Shown here: piece after piece, positions 1 through 9,356 of the stretch
How the letters are laid out: every line of letters begins with the position of its first letter
How positions within the stretch are numbered: position 1 is the stretch's first letter
DNA from: Acinetobacter sp. ANC 4805
GTDB lineage: Bacteria; Pseudomonadota; Gammaproteobacteria; Pseudomonadales; Moraxellaceae
Assembly (NCBI RefSeq): GCF_022549495.1
Contig: NZ_JAKZGD010000001.1
Coordinates: 62,001 to 126,000, forward strand
DNA length: 64,000 nucleotides
Direction: 5' to 3'
Program-made: the position numbers and the translations under genes
Notes under the pieces: generated by a model
Database searches by the model: none
Seen by the model: only the letters and a program-made list of their open reading frames with translations
Told to the model about the DNA's origin: nothing

Positions 1-1531
1 AGTCTGATATTGTGATTTTAGTACGTGGCAATAATGCGATTCTGAGAGCTTCCTCTGGAACACTTCTCAATTTTCCTGTTCTGTTTTGAATACCCCAATT
101 CCATAAATGTAAGGGAATGGTTGGTAAGTCATTAGGCATGTCTGGCTCACGATCATACGTCTTTAGCACATGAAATTGATTATGCGAGATGATGCAGGCA
201 AGAATGATTTCATTAAATTGGTGAATATTTAATGTGGCATCTTGACGGTAATCATTACCACCAGTCTTTTTTACAGTGGAGCCTTCAACAACACCTTTTC
301 CCTTACCTTCTTTTTTAAAATAAGCCTGATATGTATTGAAAGCTTGTTCCACGATGCCTTTAGCATCACCACGTCGAGCTGGCGCATTTTCGAGTCTTAC
401 AGCGAAAGTTTTTTCTAAAGCTTCTATTTGATAACCGAGTAGTTCTCCTCGATCCGCGAGTAAAGCATCAGGTAGACCAACAGCTGGCCAATCCTCTGGC
501 TGAATTGAGATCCCATACTCAGCACAATATTGAACCTTATCGGTCATCGCTATATTCAATGCTTGTATTGCAGCTAAATATGAAGGTGATTCAAAACCTA
601 TATAAAAGCCTGCGATTAATCTACTGAAGACGTCAATCACAAAGTAAATGGTGGGTCTACCAACGATACTTTTTGGATTTGAATTTGAAACAAGATAAAT
701 ATCAGCGATCGTGGCATCAATTTCATAACGTGCACCAGGGCCTAAGGCTTGAGTGTTAGATGTTGATTGCAAAGGACGATAGTCCTTTCGGTAGTTGGAT
801 GTACCAATACGAGCTTTTATGCTTTGAATTTTTTTGAATTCTTTTTCGTAGTAATACTTAAACTGCCATATTGTTGGAATATCTGATTCGGCTGTATCGG
901 GATAGAGATTTTTATATGTGGTTTGAAATTTTCGATATACAAATGGAAGTGAGTGTTTATTGTCTTTTAAAAAGAATAACTTAATGGTTCGATAGAAAAG
1001 CTTTTCAATGTCTTCATTAACATTAATGCCTTGTTCACTATTATAGATACGAGGTCGACCTAATTTTTTATCTTTAGCTATTCTTTTTTTACCTTTAGCT
1101 CCACTATTTCTGTAATCAGGAAGTAATGCATTAGGAGTTTGTCCTCTTTGCCAATATCTGCGAGCTAAGCGATAAATAGTTTGTTTAGTGGCTTCATGTT
1201 GATCCATGATTTCACTAATTATTTTTCCTCTTTGCGCTGGAATATAAAATAATTCATGAGAGATCAGAGGGTAAATAAGGGCATAATTCTGGTCACGTTT
1301 TATTTCTTGTATTGATTCCTTCTCAGGCTGAATGAGCGCAAGTGACTCATGTGGATCTATTGCTCTTTCAATATTGCCATCTTCTAAACCTTTTAAGATT
1401 TCTGTTCTACTAACTTCAATGGGAAAAGCATTTTCAAGGTCAAGACGAATCCAAATCACAGAGTATGATAGGATAGTTAAAATCCTATAAAAAGAGCTTT
1501 CAAAACTTAATACTTCATTGATTTTCAGCAT
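1..1531 (-). CDS. tnsB: Tn7-type transposase TnsB (3' end outside window)
   Basis: TnsB is the DDE strand-transferase of Tn7: it binds the end repeats and joins the 3' ends to target DNA. About 510 codons are visible; Tn7 TnsB has about 700. The catalytic triad is readable: D272 in YEIDATIADIY, D360 in LLADRGELLG and E395 in GIVEQAFN. This spacing is almost the same as the known D273/D361/E396 of Tn7. An N-terminal helix-turn-helix-like stretch (MDQHEATKQTIYRLARRYW) precedes the core. The ATG at 1531 overlaps the tnsA end by 17 nt in another frame, so the two genes are probably translationally coupled. The visible part has no internal stops and looks functional. Confidence 0.95.
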   Translation of the reverse strand, partial: MLKINEVLSFESSFYRILTILSYSVIWIRLDLENAFPIEVSRTEILKGLEDGNIERAIDPHESLALIQPEKESIQEIKRDQNYALIYPLISHELFYIPAQRGKIISEIMDQHEATKQTIYRLARRYWQRGQTPNALLPDYRNSGAKGKKRIAKDKKLGRPRIYNSEQGINVNEDIEKLFYRTIKLFFLKDNKHSLPFVYRKFQTTYKNLYPDTAESDIPTIWQFKYYYEKEFKKIQSIKARIGTSNYRKDYRPLQSTSNTQALGPGARYEIDATIADIYLVSNSNPKSIVGRPTIYFVIDVFSRLIAGFYIGFESPSYLAAIQALNIAMTDKVQYCAEYGISIQPEDWPAVGLPDALLADRGELLGYQIEALEKTFAVRLENAPARRGDAKGIVEQAFNTYQAYFKKEGKGKGVVEGSTVKKTGGNDYRQDATLNIHQFNEIILACIISHNQFHVLKTYDREPDMPNDLPTIPLHLWNWGIQNRTGKLRSVPEEALRIALLPRTKITISD

Positions 1532-2348
1532 GAAGCATCTCATTCCAAATATTAAGTTCGCCCAATCGAATATGATCTGTATTCAAATCCTTAAAAGAAA
1601 TATTAAGATCAAATATGAAATACCTTTGAGCCAGCAAGTCTCTAATTTCTCTTAACGATTGTCCTAACTCAAAATGATATTTTTGATCAATGGTTCTCGC
1701 TAATTCATTAATCTTTCTAGATTTATGTTTAATGAAAATATCTGAATAAAAGTTAAGTTTATCTAACGTATCTTGTTCACTCAGTTCCATGGTATTTATT
1801 GAACTGTACAACCATTGAATGTTCTGGCTGACAGTTTTAGGAACTTGGTGCTCGGTAAAAATAAAAAAAGGTATGTTTTTCTGTTTCCAATATTGTCGTT
1901 CAATTTCTATTTTTTCTATTGTGCGTGGGTCATTGAGAGCATTTGAATACTTAACTTGGAGTACAAATTTAGGTGTTATTGAATTATGTGTATCCACTAA
2001 AAAATCGCTTGTCATGATTTGATAGTGTTTCCCAAATCTAGGGTGAGGAATTCCAATTGTTTTTGCAATTTCTAGAGTTTGTTCGAGGTCTAAGGGATAC
2101 TGTTCTCGAATATCGATAGTTGTTGAATGCCATTCTAGCAATAAAAAAGTCGACAGTTCTAGATCAGAGAGAAGGTGATGAGTTCTTTGGCTTTTATGAC
2201 CAAAAACTCGATGAGATCGACCTTCTGAACTCACATCTCGAATTGTGAGCCAAGGCTTATAGTTATTTCCAAAACCCTGTCCTCGTCCTTCTTTAATCCA
2301 TTTTTGAATTTTGAGTTCATGATTTTGTGTGTTCTTAAAGTTAGCCAT
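1515..2348 (-). CDS. tnsA: Tn7-type endonuclease TnsA
   Basis: TnsA makes the 5' nicks at the transposon ends in complex with TnsB, allowing cut-and-paste movement. The protein carries the Tn7 TnsA signature stretches IKEGRGQG, GRSHRV, HHLLSDLELS and EQYPL. Candidate catalytic residues, counted from the ATG at 2348, are E64 (SDLELS), D115 (TSDFLV), Q131 and K133 (LQVKYS), against the known E63/D114/Q130/K132 of Tn7. A GTG at 2360 would add four residues but lies inside the arm of a hairpin and has no Shine-Dalgarno. The ATG at 2348 has GGA seven bases upstream and matches the family's N-terminal length, so I prefer it (277 aa). It is the first gene inside the right end and overlaps tnsB. Confidence 0.94.
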   Translation of the reverse strand: MANFKNTQNHELKIQKWIKEGRGQGFGNNYKPWLTIRDVSSEGRSHRVFGHKSQRTHHLLSDLELSTFLLLEWHSTTIDIREQYPLDLEQTLEIAKTIGIPHPRFGKHYQIMTSDFLVDTHNSITPKFVLQVKYSNALNDPRTIEKIEIERQYWKQKNIPFFIFTEHQVPKTVSQNIQWLYSSINTMELSEQDTLDKLNFYSDIFIKHKSRKINELARTIDQKYHFELGQSLREIRDLLAQRYFIFDLNISFKDLNTDHIRLGELNIWNEMLHAENQ

Positions 2349-2399
2349 AAAAAAATCCACACATCATGCTGTTTAGAGCATAACTTGTGTGGATTTTTT
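2349..2399 (-). terminator. Terminator-like nested hairpin between Tn7 right end and tnsA
   Basis: On the minus strand an A-rich arm ending in ATCCACACA pairs with TGTGTGGAT followed by a run of T. Inside the loop is a second short inverted repeat, ATGCT/AGCAT. This has the shape of an intrinsic terminator and would meet transcription arriving from glmS. It also ends exactly before the tnsA ATG. Whether it insulates tnsA from glmS read-through or is a translation or attenuation control is inference. Confidence 0.6.
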
Positions 2400-2407
2400 G
2401 AGCAATT

Positions 2408-2475
2408 CAGTATTACACTTTATTACTCAGTATGAGACTTTATTACTTAGTATGAAACTTTATTACTCTCATACA
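2408..2475 (-). repeat. Tn7R end: three tandem 20-bp TnsB-binding repeats plus terminus
   Basis: Units 2408-2427, 2428-2447 and 2448-2467 are near-identical (minus-strand consensus AGTAATAAAGTNTNATACTG). The outer 8 bases read TGTATGAG, giving the TGT terminus at 2475. Tn7R is known to carry packed TnsB sites of about 22 bp. Only three full units are seen here, against four in Tn7. Confidence 0.9.
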
Positions 2476-2500
2476 CTAACCCTCCTTTCTTATTTTGTAA
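2476..2500. other. attTn7 spacer with candidate 5-bp target duplication
   Basis: Exactly 25 bp separate the transposon end from the glmS stop codon. Bases 2476-2480 (CTAAC) would be one copy of the 5-bp target duplication made by Tn7. The other copy would be at the left end outside the window, so the duplication itself is not shown. Confidence 0.75.
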
Positions 2501-4339
2501 TTACTCTACCGTTACACTCTTGGCAAGGTTACGTGGCTGATCGACATCTGTTCCACGTAATACCGCAACATGATACGACAGCAATTGCACAGGAATACTA
2601 TAAACAATTGGTGCTAACCATTCATTGACTGATGGAATATGTACAACGTGTTGGCGGTCTTTACCATGAATTCCACTGTTTTCATCAGCAAAAACAAAGA
2701 GTTCACCACCACGAGCTTGAACTTCTTCCATGTTCGATTTTAACTTGTCGAGCATTTCATCATTCGGCGCTAAGATCACGACAGGCATGTCATTATCAAC
2801 GAGTGCAAGTGGGCCATGTTTAAGCTCACCAGCAGCATAACCTTCCGCATGAATATATGAAATTTCTTTCAGTTTCAATGCGCCTTCTAAGGCAATTGGG
2901 AAATGCGTACCACGACCTAAGAATAGGCAGTGGTTTTTCTCAACGAAAAGTGCGGATAAACGCAGAATTTCAGCATTGCCTTGTAGTGTATTTAAAATGA
3001 CTTTAGGGCAGTGCCATAATTCTTCAATAATTTTGGTGAGTTGAGTATCTGCAAGGCGTTGTTTAACCTGACCAATTTTCAAGATCAATAGCATTAATGC
3101 CGCAAGTTGCGTGGTAAATGCTTTGGTCGAAGCAACTCCAATTTCTGGACCTGCAAGCGTAAGCAAATGATGATCTGTTTCGCGTACCATTGATGAAGTG
3201 GCAACGTTACAAATGGTCATGGTGCTAATGTCGAGGTTCTGAGCTTTAGCTCGTTTCTGTGTTTCACGGAGGGCAGCTAAAGTATCAGCTGTTTCACCTG
3301 ATTGTGAAATACAGATATAAAGCGTATTTGCAACAATCACTGGGCTGCGATAGCGAAATTCACTGGCAATCTCAACTTGGCAAGGCACGCCAATCAGTTG
3401 TTCGAACCAGTATTTTGCAATCATGCCAGCATGATAACTAGTACCACAGGCAATAATTTGAATGGTTTGAATTTTGGCAAAATCAGTAGTTGCGTATTGT
3501 AGAAAATCTTCACGTAAGCTATTGCCATTTAGGGCTTGAGAAATCGTTTGTTGAATGGCCTCAGGTTGCTCATAAATCTCTTTGAGCATGAAATGTTTAT
3601 ATTCACCTTTAGACACATTACTAACCGTTGCATCAAGTTCTTTGATCGGACGCTCTACACGCGCACCATTTACAAAAATTTCGATGCTATTACGTGTCAG
3701 ACGGGCAATATCACCTTCTTCTAAATAGACGAAGCGATTCGTGACAGGTAATAAAGCCAACTGATCTGAACTAATAAAATTCTCACCGATTCCAACACCA
3801 ATCACCAATGGTGAACCTTCGCGAACGGTGATCAGTTCATCAGGATGTGCTGTATGCACAATACCAAGCGCAAATGCACCTTTTAGACGAGGAACAACAG
3901 TTTGGACTGCTTCAAGCAAACTATCAGTTTGTTTTAGAGCATCGTTGACAAGATGTGCAACCACTTCGGTGTCTGTCTGTGAAGTGAAGACATAGCCTAA
4001 AGCTTGTAATTCATCTTTGAGTTCTTGGTAGTTTTCAATAATACCGTTATGCACAACCGCAACATTACCTGAAACGTGAGGATGCGCATTATTTTCGGTT
4101 GGTTTACCATGGGTTGCCCAACGGGTGTGTGCAATACCCACATTGCCCATCAAGTTTTGTTCTGATACAGCTTCAGCTAGATTTGCAACTTTACCTACGC
4201 GGCGCTCACGCAAGATTTTTTGATCATTCAGTAATGCCAAACCTGCAGAATCATAACCACGATATTCGAGACGTTTTAATCCTTCAATGAGGATGTCGGT
4301 TACAGAACGTTCAGCAACACCACCAACAATACCACACAT
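2501..4339 (-). CDS. glmS: Glutamine--fructose-6-phosphate aminotransferase (isomerizing)
   Basis: GlmS makes glucosamine-6-phosphate from fructose-6-phosphate and glutamine, the entry step to UDP-GlcNAc for peptidoglycan and LPS. The 612-aa protein starts MCGIVGG, giving the N-terminal nucleophile Cys once Met is removed. It has the glutaminase domain over about 1-240 and two SIS sugar-isomerase domains (CGTSYHAG and SQSGETADT near 300-350; EGALKLKEISY near 485). It ends in the conserved DQPRNLAKSVTVE, whose codons form the known TnsD-binding part of attTn7. glmU lies 12 bp upstream on the same strand, so the two probably form an operon. The reading frame is intact despite the Tn7 insertion 25 bp downstream. 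Confidence 0.98.
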   Translation of the reverse strand: MCGIVGGVAERSVTDILIEGLKRLEYRGYDSAGLALLNDQKILRERRVGKVANLAEAVSEQNLMGNVGIAHTRWATHGKPTENNAHPHVSGNVAVVHNGIIENYQELKDELQALGYVFTSQTDTEVVAHLVNDALKQTDSLLEAVQTVVPRLKGAFALGIVHTAHPDELITVREGSPLVIGVGIGENFISSDQLALLPVTNRFVYLEEGDIARLTRNSIEIFVNGARVERPIKELDATVSNVSKGEYKHFMLKEIYEQPEAIQQTISQALNGNSLREDFLQYATTDFAKIQTIQIIACGTSYHAGMIAKYWFEQLIGVPCQVEIASEFRYRSPVIVANTLYICISQSGETADTLAALRETQKRAKAQNLDISTMTICNVATSSMVRETDHHLLTLAGPEIGVASTKAFTTQLAALMLLILKIGQVKQRLADTQLTKIIEELWHCPKVILNTLQGNAEILRLSALFVEKNHCLFLGRGTHFPIALEGALKLKEISYIHAEGYAAGELKHGPLALVDNDMPVVILAPNDEMLDKLKSNMEEVQARGGELFVFADENSGIHGKDRQHVVHIPSVNEWLAPIVYSIPVQLLSYHVAVLRGTDVDQPRNLAKSVTVE

Positions 4340-4351
4340 AATTATATCCTC

Positions 4352-5716
4352 TTATTTTTTCAGCTTTTGGGGACGTTGATAATTTGCTTTCTCAAACTGT
4401 TTAGAGCGTTCGACAGCTAAACTATGCTCAGCCACATTTCGAGTTAAGGTTGAGCCTGCGCCTGTTGTTGCACCTTGACCAATTTTGATCGGTGCAACCA
4501 ATGAGTTATTGGTTCCGATAAACACATTATCTTCAATAATAGTGCGATGTTTGTTTGCACCATCATAATTACAGGTAATCGTGCCTGCCCCAATATTACA
4601 ATTCGCACCAATATCTGCATCACCTAGATAAGTGAAGTGATTGGCTTTTGAACCCTGTCCCATATTAGTATTTTTAACTTCAACGAAGTTGCCAATATGC
4701 ACATCATCCGCCAAGTTTGCACCTGGACGTAAGCGTGCAAAAGGACCGATTTGGGTATTTTCACCCACAATTGCATTTTCAAATACGCTATAAGCTTGAA
4801 CTTTAGTGCCTGCGGCAATTCGCGTATTCTTTAAAATACAGCCTGCACCAAGCTGAACGTTGTCACCGAGTTCACAGTCACCTTCAATGATGACATTGAC
4901 ATCAATTTGTACGTCTTGCCCACATTTAAGGCTGCCACGTAAATCAAAGCGATTTGGATCAATTAAATGTACGCCTTGTTGCATCAATTCTTTGGCTTGC
5001 TGTTGTTGGAACTGACGCTCCAACGTTGCAAGTTGTAGGCGGTCATTCACACCTTCAACTTCAAATGCAAGCTCAGGTTGAATTGAAGCAATTTCTAAGC
5101 CATCGGCAACGGCCATAGCAACAATATCGGTCAGGTAGTATTCACCCTGAACATTGTTATTAGACAGTTTTGGCAACCATCGGTGTAATTGGGCATTACT
5201 GACACAGTAAATACCCGTATTAATTTCTTGAATTTGACGTTGTTCGTCATTGGCATCTTTATGTTCAACAATGGCTTGAATCTTGCCAGCTTGACGAACG
5301 ATACGACCATAGCCTGTTGGATTTTCAACATTAAGTGTAATCATACCAATACCAGATTGGCTAGAGGCTTCGAGTAGCTGTTCAAGGGTGCTTTGGCGAA
5401 CGAGTGGCACATCCCCATACAGAATCAAAGAAATTCCATCTTGGGGTAAAACAGGTAAAGTCATTTGAACAGCATGACCTGTTCCTAGTTGTTCTGCTTG
5501 TTCAACCCACTCAATTTGTTCTGCGGCGAAGCTTTGTTTAACAAGGTCACCACCATGCCCATAGATGGTAATAATATTTTGAGCATGGAGTTTTTTTGCA
5601 GTTTGAATGACATGCCCCAAGAGTGGGCGACCTGCAAGTGGTTGTAATACTTTTGGTAGCTGTGAACGCATTCGCGTTCCTTTCCCTGCTGCAAGAATAA
5701 TAACAGTTGCTGACAT
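4352..5716 (-). CDS. glmU: Bifunctional UDP-GlcNAc pyrophosphorylase / GlcN-1-P acetyltransferase
   Basis: GlmU acetylates glucosamine-1-phosphate and couples it to UTP, giving UDP-GlcNAc in the cytoplasm. The N-terminal nucleotidyltransferase domain shows the LAAGKGTRM signature at residues 8-16. The C-terminal half is a left-handed beta-helix of hexapeptide repeats (for example [20 protein letters not shown]) containing the acetyltransferase-site stretch [18 protein letters not shown]. Length (454 aa) is normal for the family. It precedes glmS with a 12-bp gap and the same strand, so consecutive steps of one pathway sit together. Confidence 0.97.
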   Translation of the reverse strand: MSATVIILAAGKGTRMRSQLPKVLQPLAGRPLLGHVIQTAKKLHAQNIITIYGHGGDLVKQSFAAEQIEWVEQAEQLGTGHAVQMTLPVLPQDGISLILYGDVPLVRQSTLEQLLEASSQSGIGMITLNVENPTGYGRIVRQAGKIQAIVEHKDANDEQRQIQEINTGIYCVSNAQLHRWLPKLSNNNVQGEYYLTDIVAMAVADGLEIASIQPELAFEVEGVNDRLQLATLERQFQQQQAKELMQQGVHLIDPNRFDLRGSLKCGQDVQIDVNVIIEGDCELGDNVQLGAGCILKNTRIAAGTKVQAYSVFENAIVGENTQIGPFARLRPGANLADDVHIGNFVEVKNTNMGQGSKANHFTYLGDADIGANCNIGAGTITCNYDGANKHRTIIEDNVFIGTNNSLVAPIKIGQGATTGAGSTLTRNVAEHSLAVERSKQFEKANYQRPQKLKK

Positions 5717-5743
5717 AACTTACCCTAATATCAATGGCTTAAG

Positions 5744-6259
5744 TCAAAAATAAAAATGAAGAATAAAAATACAGAGTGCTGCCCAAAGACCTGCGATGAT
5801 GTCATCAAGCATAATCCCTAGACCGCCAGAAACTTTTTGGTCTGCCCAACTAATTGGAAATGGCTTCCAGATGTCGAATATACGGAAAAAAATGAAACCG
5901 ACAATGACCCATAACCAGTTTAATTGCTGTACGTAGAGCAAGGGCAATAGCGTAATTGATTGTCCTGCAAATTCGTCCCAAACGATGCGTCCATCATCGT
6001 GTACATCAATCACTTTGGCGGTATGTCCACAAATGTATATACCGATGAGGGACATAATCGTGATTGCGAAAACGCTCAGATTAAAACCGAGATATAACCA
6101 TAATGGTGTAAATAATAATGCAAAGGCTGATCCAAATGTTCCCGGTGCTTTAGGGCTTAGACCAGAACCAAATCCAACACCGCAGAAAACGATGCAGCGA
6201 TTGAACCAAGTCATCTGTTTGAAGTGAATGGGAGGTTTATGCAAAATGTTGGTATCCAT
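5744..6259 (-). CDS. pgpA: Phosphatidylglycerophosphatase A
   Basis: PgpA is an inner-membrane phosphatase that removes phosphate from phosphatidylglycerophosphate to give phosphatidylglycerol. The family's signature stretches are present: VGFGSGLSPKAPGTFGS, DGRIVWDEFAGQ (acidic metal-binding residues) and GGLGIMLDDIIAG. Several hydrophobic membrane segments lie between them. The open frame extends upstream to 6295, but the ATG at 6259 places the VGFGSG motif where it sits in E. coli PgpA, so I take 6259 (171 aa). That start overlaps the end of thiL by 23 nt, suggesting coupling. It is the last gene of the ribBX-ribH-nusB-thiL-pgpA run. Confidence 0.93.
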   Translation of the reverse strand: MDTNILHKPPIHFKQMTWFNRCIVFCGVGFGSGLSPKAPGTFGSAFALLFTPLWLYLGFNLSVFAITIMSLIGIYICGHTAKVIDVHDDGRIVWDEFAGQSITLLPLLYVQQLNWLWVIVGFIFFRIFDIWKPFPISWADQKVSGGLGIMLDDIIAGLWAALCIFILHFYF

Positions 6260-7154
6260 GAATTTGTAGTGGGTAATTCTCACCCATATACTCAAATAAC
6301 AATCCAGTTTGTTGGGTAATTTTGCCGATTATTGTAAGCGGAACATCTAATTGTTGTCGCGAGAGTTTTTCAAAATTTTGCGGTGATATTGTAAAACATA
6401 ATTCGTAATCATCACCACCTGCGAGAGCATAATGCCAAGCTTGTCTCAAATCTAATTCTTTTAGTGATGAATCTATCGGAAGTTGATCGAGGGATAATTT
6501 TGCACCCACATTTGAGGCTTTGAGAATATGTCCTAAATCTTGTGCAAGTCCATCTGAAACATCAATCATACTTGATGCCAAACCCTTGAGTTGTTGTCCT
6601 AACTGGCAACGTGGGGTTGGATAATCTAGACGCTGTTGTAAAGGATGCCCTAAATGTTGTAATCCAAAGGCGGCATCACCGACTTGCCCACTCACACAAA
6701 TATGATCGCCAACTTGAGCACTTGCTCGTGTAATCGCTTGGCCCTGTTCAATCCAACCTAATGCAGTAACAGTGATGGTTAATTGAGTACTTTGAGTGGT
6801 ATCGCCACCGATTAAGGCGACGCCAAATTGATCACAGCAAGCAAATAGTCCCTGACTAAATCCAGCTAACCAGTCATGATCAACGGTAGGGAGACTGAGC
6901 GCGAGTAAAATACTATGTGGTTTTGCACCCATTGCAGCAAGGTCAGAGAGATTGACAGCCACACTTTTCCAGCCAATGGCATGGGCAGAGGTATCTAAAG
7001 GAAAATGGCGACCAGCAACTAAGGTATCTGTGCAGATGACCAACTGCTGTGTCAGAGGAGGGGTGACTACGGCTGAGTCATCACCAATGCCTAAACTTAC
7101 ATCTGTATTGGATGTGCATTTAAAGTAGCGATCAATAATGGAGAACTCAGCCAT
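6237..7154 (-). CDS. thiL: Thiamine-monophosphate kinase
   Basis: ThiL phosphorylates thiamine monophosphate to the active cofactor thiamine diphosphate, using ATP. The 305-aa protein has the N-terminal FSIIDRYF element and the GIGDDSAVV loop near residues 22-30 (Mg-ATP binding). It also has NLSDLAAMGAKP near 68-79, GGDTT and the late DVSDGLAQDL motif. These are typical of the ThiL/PurM fold. It starts 15 bp after nusB and its end overlaps pgpA. The nusB-thiL-pgpA order is a common gammaproteobacterial arrangement, which supports the call. Confidence 0.96.
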   Translation of the reverse strand: MAEFSIIDRYFKCTSNTDVSLGIGDDSAVVTPPLTQQLVICTDTLVAGRHFPLDTSAHAIGWKSVAVNLSDLAAMGAKPHSILLALSLPTVDHDWLAGFSQGLFACCDQFGVALIGGDTTQSTQLTITVTALGWIEQGQAITRASAQVGDHICVSGQVGDAAFGLQHLGHPLQQRLDYPTPRCQLGQQLKGLASSMIDVSDGLAQDLGHILKASNVGAKLSLDQLPIDSSLKELDLRQAWHYALAGGDDYELCFTISPQNFEKLSRQQLDVPLTIIGKITQQTGLLFEYMGENYPLQIHGYQHFA

Positions 7155-7169
7155 CGTACATCAAGCCTA

Positions 7170-7619
7170 TTATTTTGCTTGTTGTTTTTCAGCTTCACGA
7201 AGCTTTGATGATAGACGATCTAATACACCATTGATGTATTTATGACTGTCTGCACCACCAAAGTGTTTTGCTAGCTCAATTGCTTCATCAAGTACAACAC
7301 GGTATGGAACTTCGAGATGATCTCGTAATTCATAAGCACCAAGTCGTAAGGTTGCAAGTTCTACACCGTCAAGTGCAGTTAACTCACGATCAAGTACAGG
7401 GATGAGTAACTCATCTAAAGCTTCATGTTGAGCAACCACTTGAGTGAGCAATTCATGGTAATAGTTAAGGTCAACTTTGTGCATTGCATTTTCTACACGC
7501 GTGCGTGCTTCAATTTCATGTACAGGGTTACGACTCATTTGCCATTCATAAATACCTTGTACAGCAAAACGACGTGCTTTGCGTTTCGCTGCATAAGCGG
7601 CCTGAAGTGTTTGCGACAT
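7170..7619 (-). CDS. nusB: Transcription antitermination factor NusB
   Basis: NusB binds boxA RNA with NusE (S10) and helps RNA polymerase read through rRNA operons. The 149-aa all-helical protein has the N-terminal [14 protein letters not shown] segment and the late motif [21 protein letters not shown] characteristic of NusB. It begins with ATG three bases after the ribH stop, so translational coupling in the riboflavin/NusB/thiamine run is likely. Nothing unusual is seen. Confidence 0.96.
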   Translation of the reverse strand: MSQTLQAAYAAKRKARRFAVQGIYEWQMSRNPVHEIEARTRVENAMHKVDLNYYHELLTQVVAQHEALDELLIPVLDRELTALDGVELATLRLGAYELRDHLEVPYRVVLDEAIELAKHFGGADSHKYINGVLDRLSSKLREAEKQQAK

Positions 7620-7622
7620 GCT

Positions 7623-8093
7623 TTAAATTGCCTTTAATAAGTTAACCATTTCGATTGCAGTCAATGCAGCTTCGCTACCTTTATTGCCTGCTTTCGTACC
7701 TGAACGTTCGATTGCTTGTTCAATGCTGTCAGTTGTTAAGACACCATTGATGACAGGCATAGTGCTGTCAAGTGCAACCACACCTAAGCCTTTGGCACAT
7801 TCACCTGCAACAAAGTCAAAATGTGGTGTGCTACCACGAATCACTGCACCTAAGGCAATGATGGCATCAAACTGATTTGAAGCCGCTAATTTTTTTGCAA
7901 CGATAGGAAGTTCCCATGCACCAGGTGCATGAATAACAGTAATCGCTTCTTCTGAAACGCCATGACGTTTTAAAGTATCGATCGCACCTTCAAGTAAATG
8001 TTCAACCACGAAACTGTTGAAACGTCCTACTAAGATCGCATAACGACCTTCGCTTGCGAGATGTAATAAACCTTCAATTCGGCGAATTGCCAT
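7623..8093 (-). CDS. ribH: 6,7-dimethyl-8-ribityllumazine synthase
   Basis: RibH condenses 5-amino-6-ribitylaminouracil with 3,4-dihydroxy-2-butanone-4-phosphate, the penultimate step of riboflavin synthesis. The 156-aa sequence has the family landmarks [28 protein letters not shown] and [17 protein letters not shown], which include the catalytic His and substrate loop. It follows ribBX by 11 bp, so the enzyme supplying one of its two substrates is encoded just upstream. Confidence 0.97.
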   Translation of the reverse strand: MAIRRIEGLLHLASEGRYAILVGRFNSFVVEHLLEGAIDTLKRHGVSEEAITVIHAPGAWELPIVAKKLAASNQFDAIIALGAVIRGSTPHFDFVAGECAKGLGVVALDSTMPVINGVLTTDSIEQAIERSGTKAGNKGSEAALTAIEMVNLLKAI

Positions 8094-8104
8094 AGCAACC
8101 TCGA

Positions 8105-9226
8105 TTATTTTGCTGTGATTTGATCGGCAGTGATGTATTCCACTACCTCTAAATGGAAACCTGACAAAGCATTGAAACGAAGTGGAGAACTCAACAACTT
8201 CATTTTTTCAACACCTAGATCACGTAAAATCTGTGCGCCGACACCAATCGTTTGATACTGATGTGACAATGCTGCATTTGATTTTAGTGGTTTCGGTTGA
8301 TTTAACTGATCCAAGGCATGCCCTAAATCTTCTAAATGATCCTGACCGATCCAAACTAAAACACCACGTTCACTTGCAGCAATCGTTTTCATTGCAAGGT
8401 CTAAATTCCAAGCAGCTGAACCATCGGCTTTATTTAGTTTTAATAAGTCACGAACAGGGTTGAAGCCATGCACACGAACAGTGGTGATGCCTTGTTTTGG
8501 CTCGCCTTTCACTAAAGCTAAATGAATATCTGGATTACCGATTTCACGGTATTTGTATAAATCAAATTCACCATATTCGGTTTGAATCGTCTCTTGAGAC
8601 AAACGCTCAACAGTTTGTTCATTGGTCATACGATAGTGAATCAGATCCGCAATTGTACCAATTTTCAGACCATGTTTTTCTGCAAAAACTTCTAAGTCTG
8701 GACGGCGTGCCATTGTACCGTCTTCATTAATAATTTCACAAATCACTGAAGCAGGCTCAAGACCCGCTAAACGTGTGAGATCACAACCTGCTTCGGTATG
8801 ACCTGCACGATGGAGTACACCACCTGGTTGAGCCATTAATGGGAAAATATGCCCAGGTTGTACAATGTCGCTTGGTTTTGCATGTGCCGCCACAGCCGTA
8901 CGAATCGTATGCGCACGCTCAGCTGCGGAAATACCTGTACTGATCCCTTCTGCTGCCTCAATCGAGAGCGTGAAGTTAGTGGCATGTTGTGCGCCGTTTT
9001 GATCAACCATCAAGGGTAGGTTGAGCTGTTTACAACGCTCACGACTCAGTGTTAGGCAAACCAAACCACGTGCATGTGTAATCATGAAGTTAATATCTTC
9101 AGGGCGAACATGCGTTGCAGCGATGACTAAGTCACCTTCATTTTCACGATCTTCATCATCCATTAGGATGACCATTTTGCCTGCACGAATATCTGCGACA
9201 AGCTCTTCAACACGACTCAGCGGCAT
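8105..9226 (-). CDS. ribBX: 3,4-dihydroxy-2-butanone-4-phosphate synthase with degenerate GTP cyclohydrolase II-like domain
   Basis: The N-terminal 200 residues are a complete RibB domain: [12 protein letters not shown] (acidic loop), [11 protein letters not shown] and [17 protein letters not shown]. They make the four-carbon riboflavin precursor from ribulose-5-phosphate. Residues from about 210 to 373 follow the fold of GTP cyclohydrolase II (for example [16 protein letters not shown]). The zinc-binding Cys cluster (R-C-D-C pattern) is absent, the corresponding stretch reading [14 protein letters not shown]. The C-terminal half is therefore very unlikely to be an active cyclohydrolase, matching the RibBX class rather than RibBA; ribA should be elsewhere. 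It heads the ribBX-ribH-nusB-thiL-pgpA run. Confidence 0.93.
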   Translation of the reverse strand: MPLSRVEELVADIRAGKMVILMDDEDRENEGDLVIAATHVRPEDINFMITHARGLVCLTLSRERCKQLNLPLMVDQNGAQHATNFTLSIEAAEGISTGISAAERAHTIRTAVAAHAKPSDIVQPGHIFPLMAQPGGVLHRAGHTEAGCDLTRLAGLEPASVICEIINEDGTMARRPDLEVFAEKHGLKIGTIADLIHYRMTNEQTVERLSQETIQTEYGEFDLYKYREIGNPDIHLALVKGEPKQGITTVRVHGFNPVRDLLKLNKADGSAAWNLDLAMKTIAASERGVLVWIGQDHLEDLGHALDQLNQPKPLKSNAALSHQYQTIGVGAQILRDLGVEKMKLLSSPLRFNALSGFHLEVVEYITADQITAK

Positions 9227-9356
9227 TCGCTTTCACCTTTTATGCTGCCTTTTAGGGCACTAGTATTCGATAAATCTGGTGTAGTTTACCGTATTTTAAT
9301 AAATTTCGCCTGTGCTTCTTTATCAATTAAAAAAAGTGAACAGAGCAAATAATAAA

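Larger units (their letters stand above)
1..2475 (-). mobile_element. Tn7-like transposon, right-end portion (incomplete)
   Basis: The segment holds tnsB (partial) and tnsA read away from glmS, and three tandem 20-bp repeats ending in a TGT/ACA terminus at 2475. The terminus lies 25 bp beyond the glmS stop codon, where Tn7 is known to insert when TnsD recognises the end of glmS. As in Tn7, the tnsA-proximal (right) end faces glmS. tnsC, tnsD, the cargo and the left end must lie before base 1 and cannot be assessed. Confidence 0.93.
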
